Positions 46,901 to 60,190 are shown, counted from the first letter of the stretch. The stretch is 64,000 nt of DNA from Pholis gunnellus (GCA_910591455.2 OU342808.1:15315404-15379403); one strand, 5' to 3'. A program made the numbers and translations. Notes: a model not told the origin generated them from the sequence alone.

Positions 46901-48909
46901 CTTGTTCCCCAGGAGGAAGTTGCCAAGAACTTACTGGCCGAGTTCAACTTGGGGTGTGATGCGCATCGCACAGAGCATGTTTATCGTGTGTACGTGTCCA
47001 CCTTCCTGGGGTTTGGAGGAAATGCAGCGCGGCAAAGATATGAGGAGAGTGTCATCAGAAATACTACCACGCAAAACAAGTGAGATCCACAGCCGTCGCT
47101 ATTTTATTTATTTTATTTTGGTAAATGTTTTCTATCCCAGTCGGTACAGAGTATTAATGATCTCACTCCAAATCACATTCATGAGACAATTTGTCTAATT
47201 TCAAATGAGATTTTAGAGAAAACGGTGCATTGTTAAAACATAATTTTAAAACAGGCTAATATCAGACCACCTCAGGGTCTCACTCTGAAATGGCCGGGAC
47301 ATTCTGATGTAGGATTCCAAAATTAAAGCCCTTCAAAATCTCATTCATGAGACAATTTGTCTAATTTAAGCACAGGATTAGGGTTAGGTTAGGGTTAGGA
47401 TTAGGGTTAGATGATTGGAAGGTCCTAGAGCCTTGAGAGTGGGCTCCCGAGTGTCTAGGAACTTGGGAAGAGGTGGATCTCATTAATGTGTATTTACACT
47501 ATTGACTGGTCTCTCCAGGCTGTTAGGTCAGCATATGGGTGAGACAGCGGACTCTCCCCTCCTGGACCCTTGTCTGCCTGCAGACCTGCAGGATGAAATC
47601 GGTCCATCTACACAGAAGCTGCATCTGCGAGGCACGGGAGACTTTGACACGTGTCGACGGATCCTCCAGCCGTTCCTCAACCTCACCAACGAGACCCTAA
47701 CCTCCCTCAGCGGCATCTACCAGCCGGCCATCGACTACATCCACAGTCAGTTCTACGGCTTCTCCGAGTTCTACTACTGCACGGAGGACGTGCTGCGCAT
47801 GGGGGGGGATTATAACGCTTCAAAGTATGCCAGGGCTGCCAAGGTATATCCTACATAGAAAGATCACATCCACTCTCACGAAGCATGCCACATAAACCCT
47901 CAATAACTTACCGCTTGTTCCCTAATTATTTGGGAGCAACGGAGGTTGAGGTCTTATTTGTTGGTGTCCTACCACTAGAACCTCTCCTGATGTTGTCGTT
48001 TAACACTTACAGAGTTACTGCTCCACCCAGTGGAAGACTCTGAGGGAACGCTTTGACTCGGGCTTGTATGCCTCACATGCTGACCTCCACAGACTGAAGT
48101 GAGTCACACAGGATTGCCAAACTGCCTCTAACGCTCAAAATAAAGATTGTTCATCAATGGTTTCATTTTCATGTCCGCAGGTACCAGTGTTTTAAATCAG
48201 CATGGATGTATGAAGTGCTGCACTCGGGCTTCTCTTTCCCAGCCAATTATACAAACCTGAGGACCGCCCTATTGGTCTATGATAAGGAGGTCCAGTGGAC
48301 TCTTGGAGCTATTCTCTACAGAACACGCTTTCTGCCTTTGAGGTAAGATGGATTCTCTCTCACATTTGCCTCGTTCTTTTTCACTTTACTGATAAAACCT
48401 TAAGTAGTGATCGTTAATAACCTGTTCTTTAATGTAAGTGTAGGATTGATTGGCTAATCTTCAGAGCTCATGACCTCGGTGATTTATAAATGGGGTCCTG
48501 ATCCAGCTTACTTTGTATAAGATTGCTGTTTGATTCTTATCACATGTTCCTCTGCATAAATTTAAAGCATGCTTCCAAGAATCTAGTCAAACTTCATCTG
48601 GTCTGAACATGTAAAGACATTTTTGTATACACAGTATGTCTTTGTTCAAAGCATATATATATATTTATATATTTTTTTGCCTCTTTCAGGGACATCCCTC
48701 TTGAAAGCCTGAAAGGAGTGCATTCTCACTGGCGGCACAGCTTCTCCTTTGTCAACAACCACTACTTATTCCTGGCTTGTTTCTTCATCGTGTTGTTGTC
48801 TATTATGCTGTACTTACTGCGACTCCGTCGCATCCATCGGCGCTGCGCCCCTTCCTCCTCTGTGCCGTGGTTGGAGGAGGGCCTTGGCCCACCCACACTC
48901 GACCTCTAA
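43984..48909 (+). CDS. entpd4: entpd4, Golgi/lysosomal nucleoside diphosphatase (UDPase)
   Basis: Twelve coding exons: 43984-43991, 44109-44306, 44391-44596, 44759-44909, 45075-45178, 45304-45363, 45485-45639, 46913-47079, 47519-47843, 48013-48098, 48181-48342 and 48690-48909. They join in phase to 613 aa (human 616). MGRISFSCLFPASWHFS closely matches the human start. There are transmembrane segments at about 34-52 and 565-584, with a luminal catalytic domain between. Apyrase conserved regions are visible: VVDCGSSGSRVFVY, ILCTAGMRILP, GVYAWIGINFVLGRF and LDMGGVSTQIAYE. The enzyme hydrolyses UDP and other nucleoside di- and triphosphates in the Golgi or lysosomal/autophagic lumen. Exon 45485-45639 has an inner donor at 45615 that would drop eight residues (VSFASPQQ). 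Poly(A) signals are at 49737 and 49762. Confidence 0.97.
45990..46789. mobile_element. MITE-like element in an entpd4 intron
   Basis: The left end GGGCCTCATTCACCAA and the reverse complement of the right end, GGGCCTCATCCATCAA, form inverted termini about 800 bp apart. Both are flanked by ATT. The inside is AT-rich and non-coding. It fills most of the 1.27-kb intron after exon 45485-45639. Confidence 0.65.
47170..47410. repeat. direct repeat pair and telomere-like motifs in an entpd4 intron
   Basis: A 32-base segment at 47170-47201 (containing ATTCATGAGACAATTTGTCT) recurs with few changes at 47336-47367. Immediately after it, 47377-47410 is a degenerate TTAGGG/TTAGG array of about six units. 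Confidence 0.85.
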
Positions 48910-49736
48910 ACTTTCTAGAGCGTAAAAGTCTGGAGAGCATGTCTGACTTTGAGGCCATCTGCTTGTTGAGAATATCGATTGAGAATTGGACATATGAGGA
49001 AGATTACATGCGAGTCTTCAGGCTCACCTGAGCCATGAACATATTTTTGTTTTAAGTTATTTTGTTTAGTAATGATGGGCCTTTTTTAGAATCCACATTC
49101 TTGCCTCCAGGTGTCTTCTGTTTTATTTTTTAATTAAGACAAACATAATGCTACTTTGTTCACTATCACATGTTCAACACCTGAATGAATCTATAGTCTA
49201 TACTTTGCATTTCACAAAGTTGGACATTTGCCTTTCTTTATGCCTTTTATGTCGATGATCACATCTTTTCTTTTTTTCTTTTTACAGTTAAATGGTACAA
49301 GCACTCGCTATTTCTGCTGGAAGATCAAATGCAATGCTAGTTATAATTGGTGGAGGGAGGACTTGAGATGCACTTTCCAGCTGGAATGTTTTTTTGTTTT
49401 TTGGCGTCTCTCCCAAAAATGTATGCCTCAACAAGACAAGTAGTCTTTAAGAGCTATGCTAGTGCAATACATGTCTTGTCACTGGTGGGGAACTCTCCAA
49501 AAGACGTCTTTTCTTTTGTCAAGAATAGAAGTATTCGTCTCTCTCTCTCAAAGCCCTGCTGACATTCTTCTGTTGGGTCATCTGACTTTAAAGTTGGTAC
49601 TTTTGCATATATTTATGTTTGACTTCATTTTCAGAAGCCGTCATATCACTGCTGTGAGGGGATTGTAAATGAGAGCCCATGCCCCATTATTTATAAGAAA
49701 ACGATCGAAGTGAAATGTTTGCACAGATGGAGGGGA

Positions 49737-49767
49737 AATAAATGTCACATGACAATTCAGTAATAAA
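49737..49767 (+). terminator. entpd4: entpd4 poly(A) signals
   Basis: Two AATAAA hexamers at 49737-49742 and 49762-49767, giving a 3' UTR of about 0.85 kb with no other coding frame supported. Confidence 0.65.
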
Positions 49768-49769
49768 GT

Positions 49770-51600
49770 TTTTATGGTATATTTGTCTGGCTGTTTATTT
49801 CATGAGGAAGAGATCTAATCAAACTCTTTCATTGGTGTGAATCTGAAATCAGTCATTCTTAAGATGTTAGACTTGACCCTATAGGTAAGGCTGCTGGTAA
49901 TGGAAAATGGACAAATGCGATAACATGTGAGGGTCATCAGGTGTGGAGTATTATTAGAAATGCTGAGCGAATGTCTTCATCAAGGCTCCTTCCAGTGTTC
50001 AGTTTTGCCGTAACTGCTGAAAGAATTGTCCACTTTATGACAAATGTGTAAAAATTAAACAATCAATGGAGCGTTCCAGGTTCCCATCATCCAGCACGTA
50101 ATGCTCTCTGTGTGAGAGAAGAGTTAATACTTGATGCACTCTGCATGTGGGACACTACGCGACCTTGTGCATTCTTCACTGGGTGATATTAGTAGCCTTA
50201 GTAGCTTTCATTCATTACAACTCCCACAGTAAAATAACTTTAGTACATTATAAATCTGTATATCATTGCAGTTACAGATTCAAACTTGGATGGGAAGATA
50301 CTTTTACTGTGAAAATGTGCACAGTTCTTATAATACAAAGTGTTTGGCTAACCAATTGCTCGTTCTGTTAGACAAAACTATGCTTCTCCACCATTAAAAG
50401 GTGGAGAAGCATAGTTTCCCTATACTAAACATGTGTATACTTGCTGTAACAACACTGCTCAAACAAGTGTCTCTTTACGATCCAAGGCTCCTATAACGCT
50501 GAGTCATTGATATGTCACAATGCTTTGCCAACACACCCACAGTGACACTGCAATCGGCTTTGTGTTTCAGCCAATGGTAAGTGACAAAGCATAGTTATAT
50601 ATATCATTTACCAATCAAAATAGAGGAAACAAAAGGGTTGGATCTTACTCTGATGTGTGAAAAGAAAAGTGGATTGACAGAGAACCAATGAATCTTTATT
50701 AGACCTATATTTGGTCAAACCAGCGGATTATCTGAGTATCAACTAATCTACACTTCTTATTCAGGAGCTGAAACTAAAGCATGCGGTGCACCCCTTTGAC
50801 GGGACGTAGGGTTGATGTGTGCAGGTCAGTATGTTCAAATGTAAGGGGGTTACGGTGTTGTGCAAGCTCTCTCTATTCATTTTACCTTCTTGAATGGAAT
50901 ACTTTTGATACTTCTTTTTTTTTCTAGTAAGTAAAGTATCCAGAAAAGGAAATAACTAATACAATTATTATTTAAAAGTAAGAAATATGTCCTGTCTGTT
51001 TATGTTCCCTCTAATCTCTTTTTGTTTTGTTTTTCTTTTCTTTTTATGCTGTCTATGGAAAATAACTATACCAATACAATTATTATTATTATCATTTTAC
51101 TGAATTTTTACTGAAGATGTTATACTTGTTGCGCTCCCATGTGTATTTCAGACTTTGCAAGTCTTTCAGATTTTATTTACAATAGATCAGTTGATAAAAT
51201 ATGATGCAATGTTCTTGATTAAATAATCAGACAATATAAAAAGTAGTAAGTATGGGAATCACCTCGACCAACAACAGCATTAAAAAATGATTGTATGTAA
51301 ATGAATCAGTAAAAAATAATCCAATATATTAATCATTTGACTCTCTGGAACGGAGCCTTCCTGCATAATGAACACCTAGCCTATAATAACTATTTTATGT
51401 AAATATGTATGTACTGTAGTTGTGTAAAACTAGTCACCACTGGTACGAGAGCTGCACGAGTTATCTATAATAATAACACAAACAGATGTCGCGTGATAAG
51501 GAGACCAAACCTACTAATCTATTCAAGAAGGACCACTGCGATTACACTTCTGTCAAACCCATTCAAAAACAGAGGGATGCACCGCAGCGCAGTGAAGTGT
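49770..51600. other. intergenic DNA between entpd4 and slc25a37
   Basis: AT-rich, with no gene seen. It contains the perfect hairpin at 50375-50417. Confidence 0.6.
50375..50417. repeat. perfect 18-bp inverted repeat with a 7-base loop
   Basis: AAACTATGCTTCTCCACC (50375-50392), loop ATTAAAA, and GGTGGAGAAGCATAGTTT (50400-50417). The arms are exactly complementary and pairing stops at their ends. It lies about 0.65 kb past the entpd4 poly(A) signals. Confidence 0.95.
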
Positions 51601-51619
51601 CAGAGGAATCCACCACGGG

Positions 51620-51860
51620 AACTTTTCATTGGTCGCCTTCCACCGAGAGCCCGCCCTATTGTTGAGGAGCCGCGAACCGATTGGTCCACAGTCACATTAG
51701 CCACGCCTCCCAGCTGCGGACGTCACACGGGCGCTGGAAGTCCCGTAAGTAGAGATGATGTTGTGGTCGTCCACGCCGCCGACACCTCTCTGACTGAGCG
51801 TGCTATCTCGTTGCGGAAGACCGAGGAGGAGAGAGAGACAGACAGACAGCTTCTCCACGC
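51620..51860 (+). promoter_or_regulatory. slc25a37: slc25a37 promoter and 5' UTR
   Basis: Two inverted CCAAT boxes (ATTGG at 51628-51632 and 51680-51684) lie in a locally GC-rich stretch. They are followed by a purine-rich leader that ends in the slc25a37 ATG at 51861. The transcription start is likely near 51730 but is not fixed by sequence. Confidence 0.5.
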
Positions 51861-53805
51861 ATGGAGCTGAGCTCGGATCCTGTGGTGGCATCGCTGGAGA
51901 TGTCGCAGGTGAAAAGCAAAGACGATGATAGCGACGGAGACTACGAGAGCCTGCCACCTCATGTCTCAGTGACGACCCACATGACAGCAGGAGCCGTGGC
52001 GGGCGTCCTGGAGCACACGGTGATGTACCCGGTGGACTCTGTCAAGGTAACGCAAACACAGAAGCGGCTCACACACACACACACACACGCACACACATAC
52101 GGCTCGTTCACTAACCAGCCACACACTACGCTGCTAACTCTGAAGACAAGCGTGCTATTGCGTGCTAACGGACATTAGCTATAAAGTGTTCAACCTGTCC
52201 ATCCATAGTTAGCCTCGGTGTTAGCTAATGAAAGCTCCACAGCCTACTGAACAAACTAGTTGAGCAGGGTGACGCTACTCAAATAAAAAAAAAACACCAC
52301 GTGCAGCTGCTGCAGCTACGCCGGGCAAGCAGTTACAGGTGTAGCTTCTTTCTCCTTGTAACTGTTTAACTTTGCTAACGTAGCTGAGCTGAAGGTCCAG
52401 TGTCACCTCAATGTACTCACATTTCAGCAAAGGTCTCCTCGCTTTAAGCTCGTTTGGCTGTGTGTAGAAACGTGTCCATGCTATCCTGTGTTTGTTTAGT
52501 TTGTAGGTAATAAATGTTACGACGTGTTATCCAGACTTGCCCTACTAAGCGAAGGTCAAGCTCCTCGTTTTGTTGCAAAATATGTCAAAACTCAACGTTA
52601 CCTCCAATATTAAAGGGTCTTCAATTCTTTGTCAAAATGTTTCGAAACTATGTAACTAATATATGTTAGTGCAGCTAATTGATTGACCAATAAACTAAAG
52701 TTAACTGTGTCCCTGTTGAAATTTAACCGAGAATATGTTACATGTTCTCAATCTATTCACTTTGACATTTATTTACTGTGTTAGATCTAACTTAATTCAT
52801 TGTCGTTGCAAATGCAACAAAATGCATTTCATCCAAGCAGATATTACAAATAGTAAAGTGCACATACATGCACTTTGTGCACAATATGAGCTATTTACAA
52901 ATATCTATTTATTTTGAGCTCATTGTTGTTAATAAAACAAACCTAAAAATTGGTTTAACGTCATTTATACATTCGTACCTAAGGCTCAAATTAGTGAGGT
53001 GATGCTCTGTGAATGTCTAATCGTTAAGAAATCATTATTCTCTCTTAACTTCAGCACTTTTTACGTGTTTTTTTTGTTCATCAATGATTGCCACCTTTAG
53101 CTTAAAGCCCAATGTTGAAGTTCATGTTCAGAAGCTGAGTTAAATGAACGTCTAAGCTTTAAGCTTGTGTCTGTAAAGCAAATCACAAACTGTTGGTTTG
53201 AATGTGAACTTTGCCCCAACAATCCTCCTCTTCTGCTCAGCTTTTATTTTCTAACAATGTAGTGTTGTTTTGATAATCTTCTTCATCTTGATGTGGCACA
53301 GGCTACTTCATTAACAAACTGCAAGAAAAAAGAAAAAAGCCGTGATATATCCTCTTTGTTTCAGTGTCGTAGTCTGTCCAAATGAACCCTCGTGTGTCTC
53401 GATTACACAAACCGCCGCTGCTTCCTCTCGGGGTTTCTACGCTTACACAAGCACCTTTCAGCTGGAGGTGCTCCTTCACTTTCATCAGTGTGTGTCTGGA
53501 GTTGACAAAGAATTTGAATTTATTCAAAATGTGAAATGCCTCATTTATTTCCATGTTTAGTTTGGTTAAAGTAATGAGTTGGTGTCTCACGTCAAGCTGG
53601 AGGTGACTTTATCAGACTTGCTTTAGTGGATACTTGTAACAATCGCCACTGAACCTTTCAACCGGTATGTTTCAACCTCCCAGAACTACAATACAAACCG
53701 TCACAGCTAGGACTCGGGGAGTATCCTGAGCTAATGCGAGGAGGCGGATCTTATCGCTGTTGTGCACATTTGGAATCAGCCTCCTGCAGTGAAGGGTGTG
53801 TGTGG

Positions 53806-53838
<33 letters not shown>

Positions 53839-56800
53839 TGTGTGTGTGTGTGTGCTGCTCTTCTGTTGATTAGTGAATCGCCACAGAGCTGAAGGTGTGT
53901 GATGTAATAGATGGGGGCGTTTCCTTTTTTTAGTATTGTGCTTAAATGATTGTGTTAGGTGGACAATTATATAGATGACATATTTATATGCGGTCCTATT
54001 AGTCCTATTATTTGATGTTTCACATGAGTACTGTAGAAACGAAGGATCTATTCTGCATGCTTGTGCTAAAGTTAGACCCTAAACTGCTGGACTAATAAGT
54101 TTTCACTACATTTCATCTTCTGTCTTCACAGTTCCTTAAAGTTTCATGTTAGACCAGAGCTTTTCTTCACATCCAAATTTGCACACACTTAATGTTGTTG
54201 ACTCAGCATTTTGATTTGCTTTTTATTGCTGCACTCTCTTGTTGGTGCAGTCCGTGTGATGGTAAAATGTTTTTGCGAAAGTATTTGTTTTCGTTGGACT
54301 CGCACAGATACTTGTTGCATATAACAAGACACAGTGTGGATACAGCCCAACTATTTAAGGCCAATACTGTTATCAGTATTAGAGAGTTAAGTCTGATAAT
54401 GAGATATCTGGGCCAGGCCAGTAGTCATTCTGTGGTAGAGAAATGAACATAATCTTTCTCTAGTGTTCACCCTTTTCACAGACATAACAACTTTCCCAAA
54501 TGTTAACCTAATTTTAGAGGATTGCACCTCGCTATAACTTCACTATCTGTTCATACACTGAGCATTAGGCGTTTGGTCTTCATATAGTTCTCCCTATAGA
54601 ACAGCCCGGTCCTGTGCTACAGTTTGAACGGCCTGCGGCTCGCTTTCTACTCACCCAGAATAATTTGCCCTTCAGATTATCTTGAGAGCAAACTGATCCT
54701 AAGTCTTTAAACAATTGTATCTCTCCGTTGGCCTGGCCTCTAAGAACGAGAATCACACTTTTGCCTCCGCCTTCAAAAGAACAATGTGATTCATAGTGCA
54801 TGGATTCAGTCACGCTAACTTCAAATATGAACTGTGCTACCGAAGTTCTGTGTGCCCCAAGTACCAAAATCTGGATCAAACTGAAATGAAAGAGATATTT
54901 TATTGTTAAGCCAGAGGAAGGAAACATGCTGCAGAAGATAGACGTAGCCTATCTCTTGAGCCGGCCCCAGATCGCTTTGCAAATACAAACATGCTTTGTG
55001 GTGTCCAGATAACTTGGCATGGTTGAGTCAAACAAAGCGCTGCCACAGCCTCCCACACCAGCCTCGTGGGGGGACACGGACACGCATCACTCAGTCAGGA
55101 CCTCACTGCTGCCAAATACACTTAATGTCGGAACAATGTGACGGCCCGAGGGGGAACAATGCATCAATCATCCGTTGGCTTACAGGTGCGCACTTTAAAG
55201 CCTCTTAGAGTCTCATTCACGCAGAGCGTTCAGTTCTTTAGCTTTAAATGATGAGCAATGGTTTAAAAATCTCTTTTATTCTTTTCAGACCAGGATGCAG
55301 TGTCTGCAGCCAGACCCGAATGCACAGTACCGGGGTGTGTATCAGGCTCTGAAAAGGATCATCCAGACTGAGGGGGTCTTCAGACCGCTGAGGGGCCTCA
55401 ACATCACCATGCTGGGAGCGGGGCCCGCACACGCGCTCTACTTTGCCTGCTATGAGCATGTCAAACGCTCTCTAAGTGACGTCATTCAGAGTGGAGGCAA
55501 CAGCCATTTGGCCAATGGTACGTGTTCCCACAACACAGTACTACAACCAGGGGATCCAACTAGGCTACGCAACAAGGATAAATCATTTTAATGCCATGTC
55601 TTGTTTACATAAGGAGTTATAAAGCCTTATTTGAAATATGAAAAAAAAAATCAAACATGATATCTGGGATATGTAGTGTATTTAGAAATTGGTGAATCAC
55701 CCCGACCTCTACTGAACATTGTTTAATATTTTCATTAATTGAAGACCTGACAGATATGTTCATGTGTTACAGGTTTGGCGGGTAGTGTGGCCACTGTTCT
55801 CCATGATGCAATCATGAACCCAGCTGAAGGTAAGAAGAAATGGTTCTTTTCTTGCACTTTCAATGGAAAAAGTTGTTTAACTCTCTTGTCAACAAATCCC
55901 ATGAAAAGAACAAAACCTTCAGTGAATGAAACAAGTATTATCTGTGTTTCCAAGACCCCATATACTCTATGCCGTTCAGCTCCGTTGTTTTCCAAAAAGC
56001 AAATAAACAACCTTAATGAGATGCATCTTTGCACCGGAAGACGAGTTCCTTCATTACAATCTACATATGCACGAGTTTGTTTTGAGTCAATCCCACATAC
56101 AGTAAATACTCACTAAAGCACCGAAATGTAGATCAATCCTCAGCAGAAAATAGTCCACAGCAAATGTGCCATTTCCCTCCTGTTTGAGTTGAGTAAAACA
56201 TTGCACAGCTGTTTAAGGAAATGCTCTGGACTTATTTAAAAATGAATCTATATATGTGTGGCCTGTTTTTAAATAATTCAGCAACAATACATTGGCCGCA
56301 GTCAGGGGAGGTCACTCAAACAAACGGGTGCATTGTTGGGTTTGTTTTCTTGGGACACATCGACAGGAATTAAAAATATAAAATAATCTTTTTAAATCCA
56401 CAGTGGGCCATAGGCTCCGTCACCTTTTGTGTTTCCTCATTCGCCAAAAGTGACTTCTTCAAGATCATTACTTGAATAAAGTATAACGTTGTGTGTGATA
56501 AGTCGTGCTAACGCGGTTGCTCGTGTCTTTCCGTGGCTCAGTGGTAAAGCAGAGGATGCAAATGTACAACTCGCCATATCGAGGACTTGTGGACTGTCTC
56601 CAAACAGTGACGCGTACTGAAGGTTTGGGCGCCTTCTACCGCAGCTACAGCACACAGCTCACCATGAACATCCCTTTCCAGGCCGTTCACTTCATCACCT
56701 ACGAGCTGATGCAGGAGCAGTTGAACCCTCACAGACTTTACCACCCCGGCAGCCACATCGTGTCGGGAGCAGCAGCGGGAGCCATTTCCGCAGCAATAAC

Positions 56801-57071
56801 CACTCCACTCGACGTTTGTAAAACTCTGCTCAACACGCAAGAGAATGTAGCGCTTAACTCCATGAAGATCAGCGGCCACTTATCGGGAATGGCTAATGCC
56901 TTCAGGACAGTGTACCGGCTCGGTGGCCTAGTGGCCTTCTTCAAAGGGGCCCAAGCTCGGGTTATATACCAGATGCCCTCCACTGCCATCGCTTGGTCAG
57001 TGTACGAGTTCTTCAAGTACTTCCTGACTAAGCAGCAGCGTGAGCAGGAGGCGGGACCTCGACCCATGTAA
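51861..57071 (+). CDS. slc25a37: slc25a37, mitoferrin-1, mitochondrial iron importer
   Basis: Four exons, 51861-52046, 55289-55517, 55773-55829 and 56542-57071, join in phase to 333 aa (human 338). The fold is a typical mitochondrial carrier with three repeats. The signature P-x-[DE]-x-x-[KR] occurs three times: YPVDSVKTR (Pro57), NPAEVVKQR (Pro155) and TPLDVCKTL (Pro246). Mitoferrin-specific stretches include TEGLGAFYRSY, TMNIPFQAVHFITYE, TLLNTQENVAL and ARVIYQMPSTAI. The protein sits in the inner mitochondrial membrane and imports ferrous iron for haem and Fe-S cluster synthesis. It is the erythroid paralog, mutated in the zebrafish frascati line. The acidic N-terminus precedes the first helix. 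Location beside entpd4 supports SLC25A37 over SLC25A28. A long 3' UTR runs to about 59.4 kb. Confidence 0.97.
52047..55288 (+). other. slc25a37: slc25a37 intron 1
   Basis: A 3.2-kb intron with a CA tract at 52070-52097 and a GT tract at 53796-53854. Several WGATAR motifs fall between about 54367 and 54954, including an inverted pair AGATAG (54936-54941) and CTATCT (54949-54954). No other gene is seen. Confidence 0.8.
53796..53854. repeat. (GT)n microsatellite
   Basis: GT dinucleotides with minor GG and AT interruptions in slc25a37 intron 1. Confidence 0.95.
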
Positions 57072-59395
57072 TGGAAAGTGTGCTGTTTGAGGAAATATCA
57101 TCACTTATTGTCTCGCTGAAAGAGTGGCAGACAATGGCTTTCCTTATTGTTCCCTCACCTAAATATGTGTTTCAAGTTAGGATGTTGCACAACCAGGATT
57201 ATGCAACCGAGGTTACTACTCTTAAAAGGACAGAAACACGAGGAAGAGTCGAACGGTCCTCTTCTTCCTCCTCCACCCCACAAACTCATGAACTACAACT
57301 CTCCAAACTCTCTTCTACACGTGGAGGCCCGCGAGGAGAATCAAGTTGTCTTGAATGATGTTTATAGTTCTTAATGTTGAATCTTTTTATTTATTTTGTC
57401 GGCGTTCAGAGGCTTATATTTTACGGATGTGGAGGAAACACGATGCTGTTTGTTTGTTTCTTTTTCATTGTGTATTTATAAAAAAAGAACACTCATTCAC
57501 AACACAGTCCTCTTTTTCACTCCACAACAGTTGCACTGTCCACAGTGCCTCATGAATATTAAACACTGCTTCCACCATTTTTTCTTTTTGCCCTCTGGTT
57601 TTTGACAGAGAACATTTTTCTAGCAAAGAAGCGTTTTATTCTGAAATAAGATTATAGTGGCTCTTTATGTCATAACTGAGGTGCATAATCTCTGCACCAC
57701 ACTGTCAAATGCCAGTCTGCAACACTTCTATTTTTTGTGTCATATCATTTTGCTTTAAGTGCAAAACACCCTAGTTTCCCAATGAGACACCCTCTTTCTC
57801 TCTCTCAGTATCACGGTGTGTAGGCCGCAGTAGTCCAGTTAACCAACCGTTGCTCCTGATTTAAAGGATCGTACCCGCTGTAGAGAGACGACCGCTTGAT
57901 GATTTGTGTTCAGGTGAGGGTGACCGTGACTTTTTCTGAGAAACGGTCCAAAGGTGGATCAAATGAGGCCGTTACTTGTGATGTTGTCCATGTCTCAACC
58001 CTGACCTTCATTTGTATCGGTGTGACGTTTTTTGACCATGAACCTAAAGGTCGTACATTATATATTTACTATTTTTACAGTATGACTGAAGATTTTAAGT
58101 GCAGACTTTTCTGTGATCCAAAATGTAACATGGTAACTTTTAACTGGGTGATCTCCATGAGACCAGTACCGGACTGAGCAGCTGGTGAGCAGGCAATGCT
58201 TTCTCTTTTATGGTCACTCATCCTGTTGTAGTTTCACATTCCCCGTGTGCTCTCTGCTCTCGCCAACCTCTGGAATACTTTCCATTCAGTAGTCAAGACG
58301 TTCCTCCAGATATTGATGTTATCCAGCAAGCAGTTAGATTTATTTGTTTTTAATTATGGAGTTTTGTTTTCCCCCTTTTTGGTGAAGTTCAGAGGGTTCG
58401 TCAGATTCCAGTGGTCTCACAAACCCTCAGCAGATTCTTTGTGCTTGTACATCGCGCTAATTGTTACTATACCAAAGACGTGCATTGTGTGCTATGAATC
58501 TTACTTTTAACCTGTAATTACAATACTATTTGCCTGCCTGCGTGAATTGTGTTACCTTTTTAGCCGCATAGTTTCCAACCAGAGTAGTGTTCAGTTGCTT
58601 AATCTCTTAATTTCTAAATCCTCTGGAGGCTTATTGTCAGGAAAGTATTTTGTGCCTCAGCATTTCCATTTCCCCCTTTTTAAAATATTTCATTGAATCC
58701 TAAGTACTTGAGAAAAAGCAGTATGTATGTTATTTTGCAAGGTTTTCAATGTGTTTGGAAAATGACATGATGACCTATTTGGTTTTTTTTTTAACTTCTT
58801 TTTATACTCACTACTTGTTTTGGATCTCACATGAATGGATGAGCTGTTTTCTCAGCTTGAATATAAAAGTGGCTCAATTAGCATCGATTCATGATGTGTT
58901 ATTCTAATCGAAGTGTAACCACAGTTTGTTGCCCACGATGTGTTCATTTTTGTTCAGCCGGGTCTATTGACGAAACTCCACTCCTGATATTAAGTGAATC
59001 ATTTGATAAACAAAAGTAAAATGATTGATTAATTGCAGTCAGCACTGCTTTTCCTTCCCCATCCTTCCTTTTGGAGTGGTGATTCATAATAGTGAATCAT
59101 AATTCCCAAGCTGTGTTGCAACACTTTTGTCCTGTACTGTACTTTTAACGTGTCAAAGGAGTGTTTCTAATAGATGCTTCCATTTGAAAGGAGACAGGAT
59201 GGCTGATATTCTACACGGGGGTTTTCATTATGTAAATAGTTTTAGAACGCACAAATAATTGGGATGGTTTTTGAGAGAGAGAGCCATCTAAAGAACAGGA
59301 ATGCTGGGAAGTATGACCATGCTAATATGAAATGATTGTGATAATGCTGCTACAGTATGTAACACTGGAGCTGAAATAAACATGCAAGTGAGGAA
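57072..59395 (+). other. slc25a37: slc25a37 3' UTR
   Basis: About 2.3 kb between the stop codon and AATAAA at 59375-59380, with no competing gene. T-rich stretches are frequent. An earlier poly(A) site cannot be excluded. Confidence 0.55.
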
Positions 59396-60190
59396 TGCTG
59401 TGATTTTGTGTGTTTTGTCTCTGAACTAAATGAGTATTTGCTTTGATATTCTATGTCCCGTCTCAGTCTTCTGAAGATGGTGCTTTGTTTTTATTCTTTC
59501 TGCATGAAAATACAAGAGCTTTACAAGTTAATGGGGCTTTAGTTGAAATTACCACCTTTCCAGTGTAACTATATTTCTACCTGAACAAGAAACAACACTG
59601 AGTCCAACTATAAATTTGTCCTTATAACAAGTAAAATACAGTTCGAATTGGTACTAATTTCAAAAGAGTGAGCGATTAACATGAATGCAGTTGTGACCTT
59701 TCCCTTTCTGCCTGCACTGATAAACTTGGTGCACCTGTTTAGGCCTCCACCAACTCATCCATACATTCCACCCACTGCTGATGCAATTCGTCTCCACACA
59801 CAGTGCTCATCTTCTGCACATACTGTATGTTTGTTTATCTCTAATAAAAACTCTTACTTAGCACTTTTACTAGGATTTCTCCTCTCCTTGTCACATGCAT
59901 TGAGCCAGTTTGTGACCGATGAAAAGAGGAAGACACATTTTAAGGTGAAATATTTAGAAATATGAACCATCGACCTAATTTCTCTTGAGGGGGAAATGGT
60001 CAACTTGGTGGTTTTGCAGGATTTAGTGTAGAGTCATTGGTACACACAACCGATACAGTCTGTGGGTCTCAAAACCAAAACTATCTGCATAGCTTAATAC
60101 CAGTTGGTGAGACAATGTGTTTGTTTGAAATCTGTGAGAACCAACCCTTTTATTAAAGTACAGTGTGTATCCTGCAGGAGCTCTACAGCT

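Noticed and set aside
51409..51870. Plus-strand 153-codon frame ending at the slc25a37 start
   Set aside because: It is out of frame with mitoferrin, crosses the promoter with its CCAAT boxes, and resembles no protein family.
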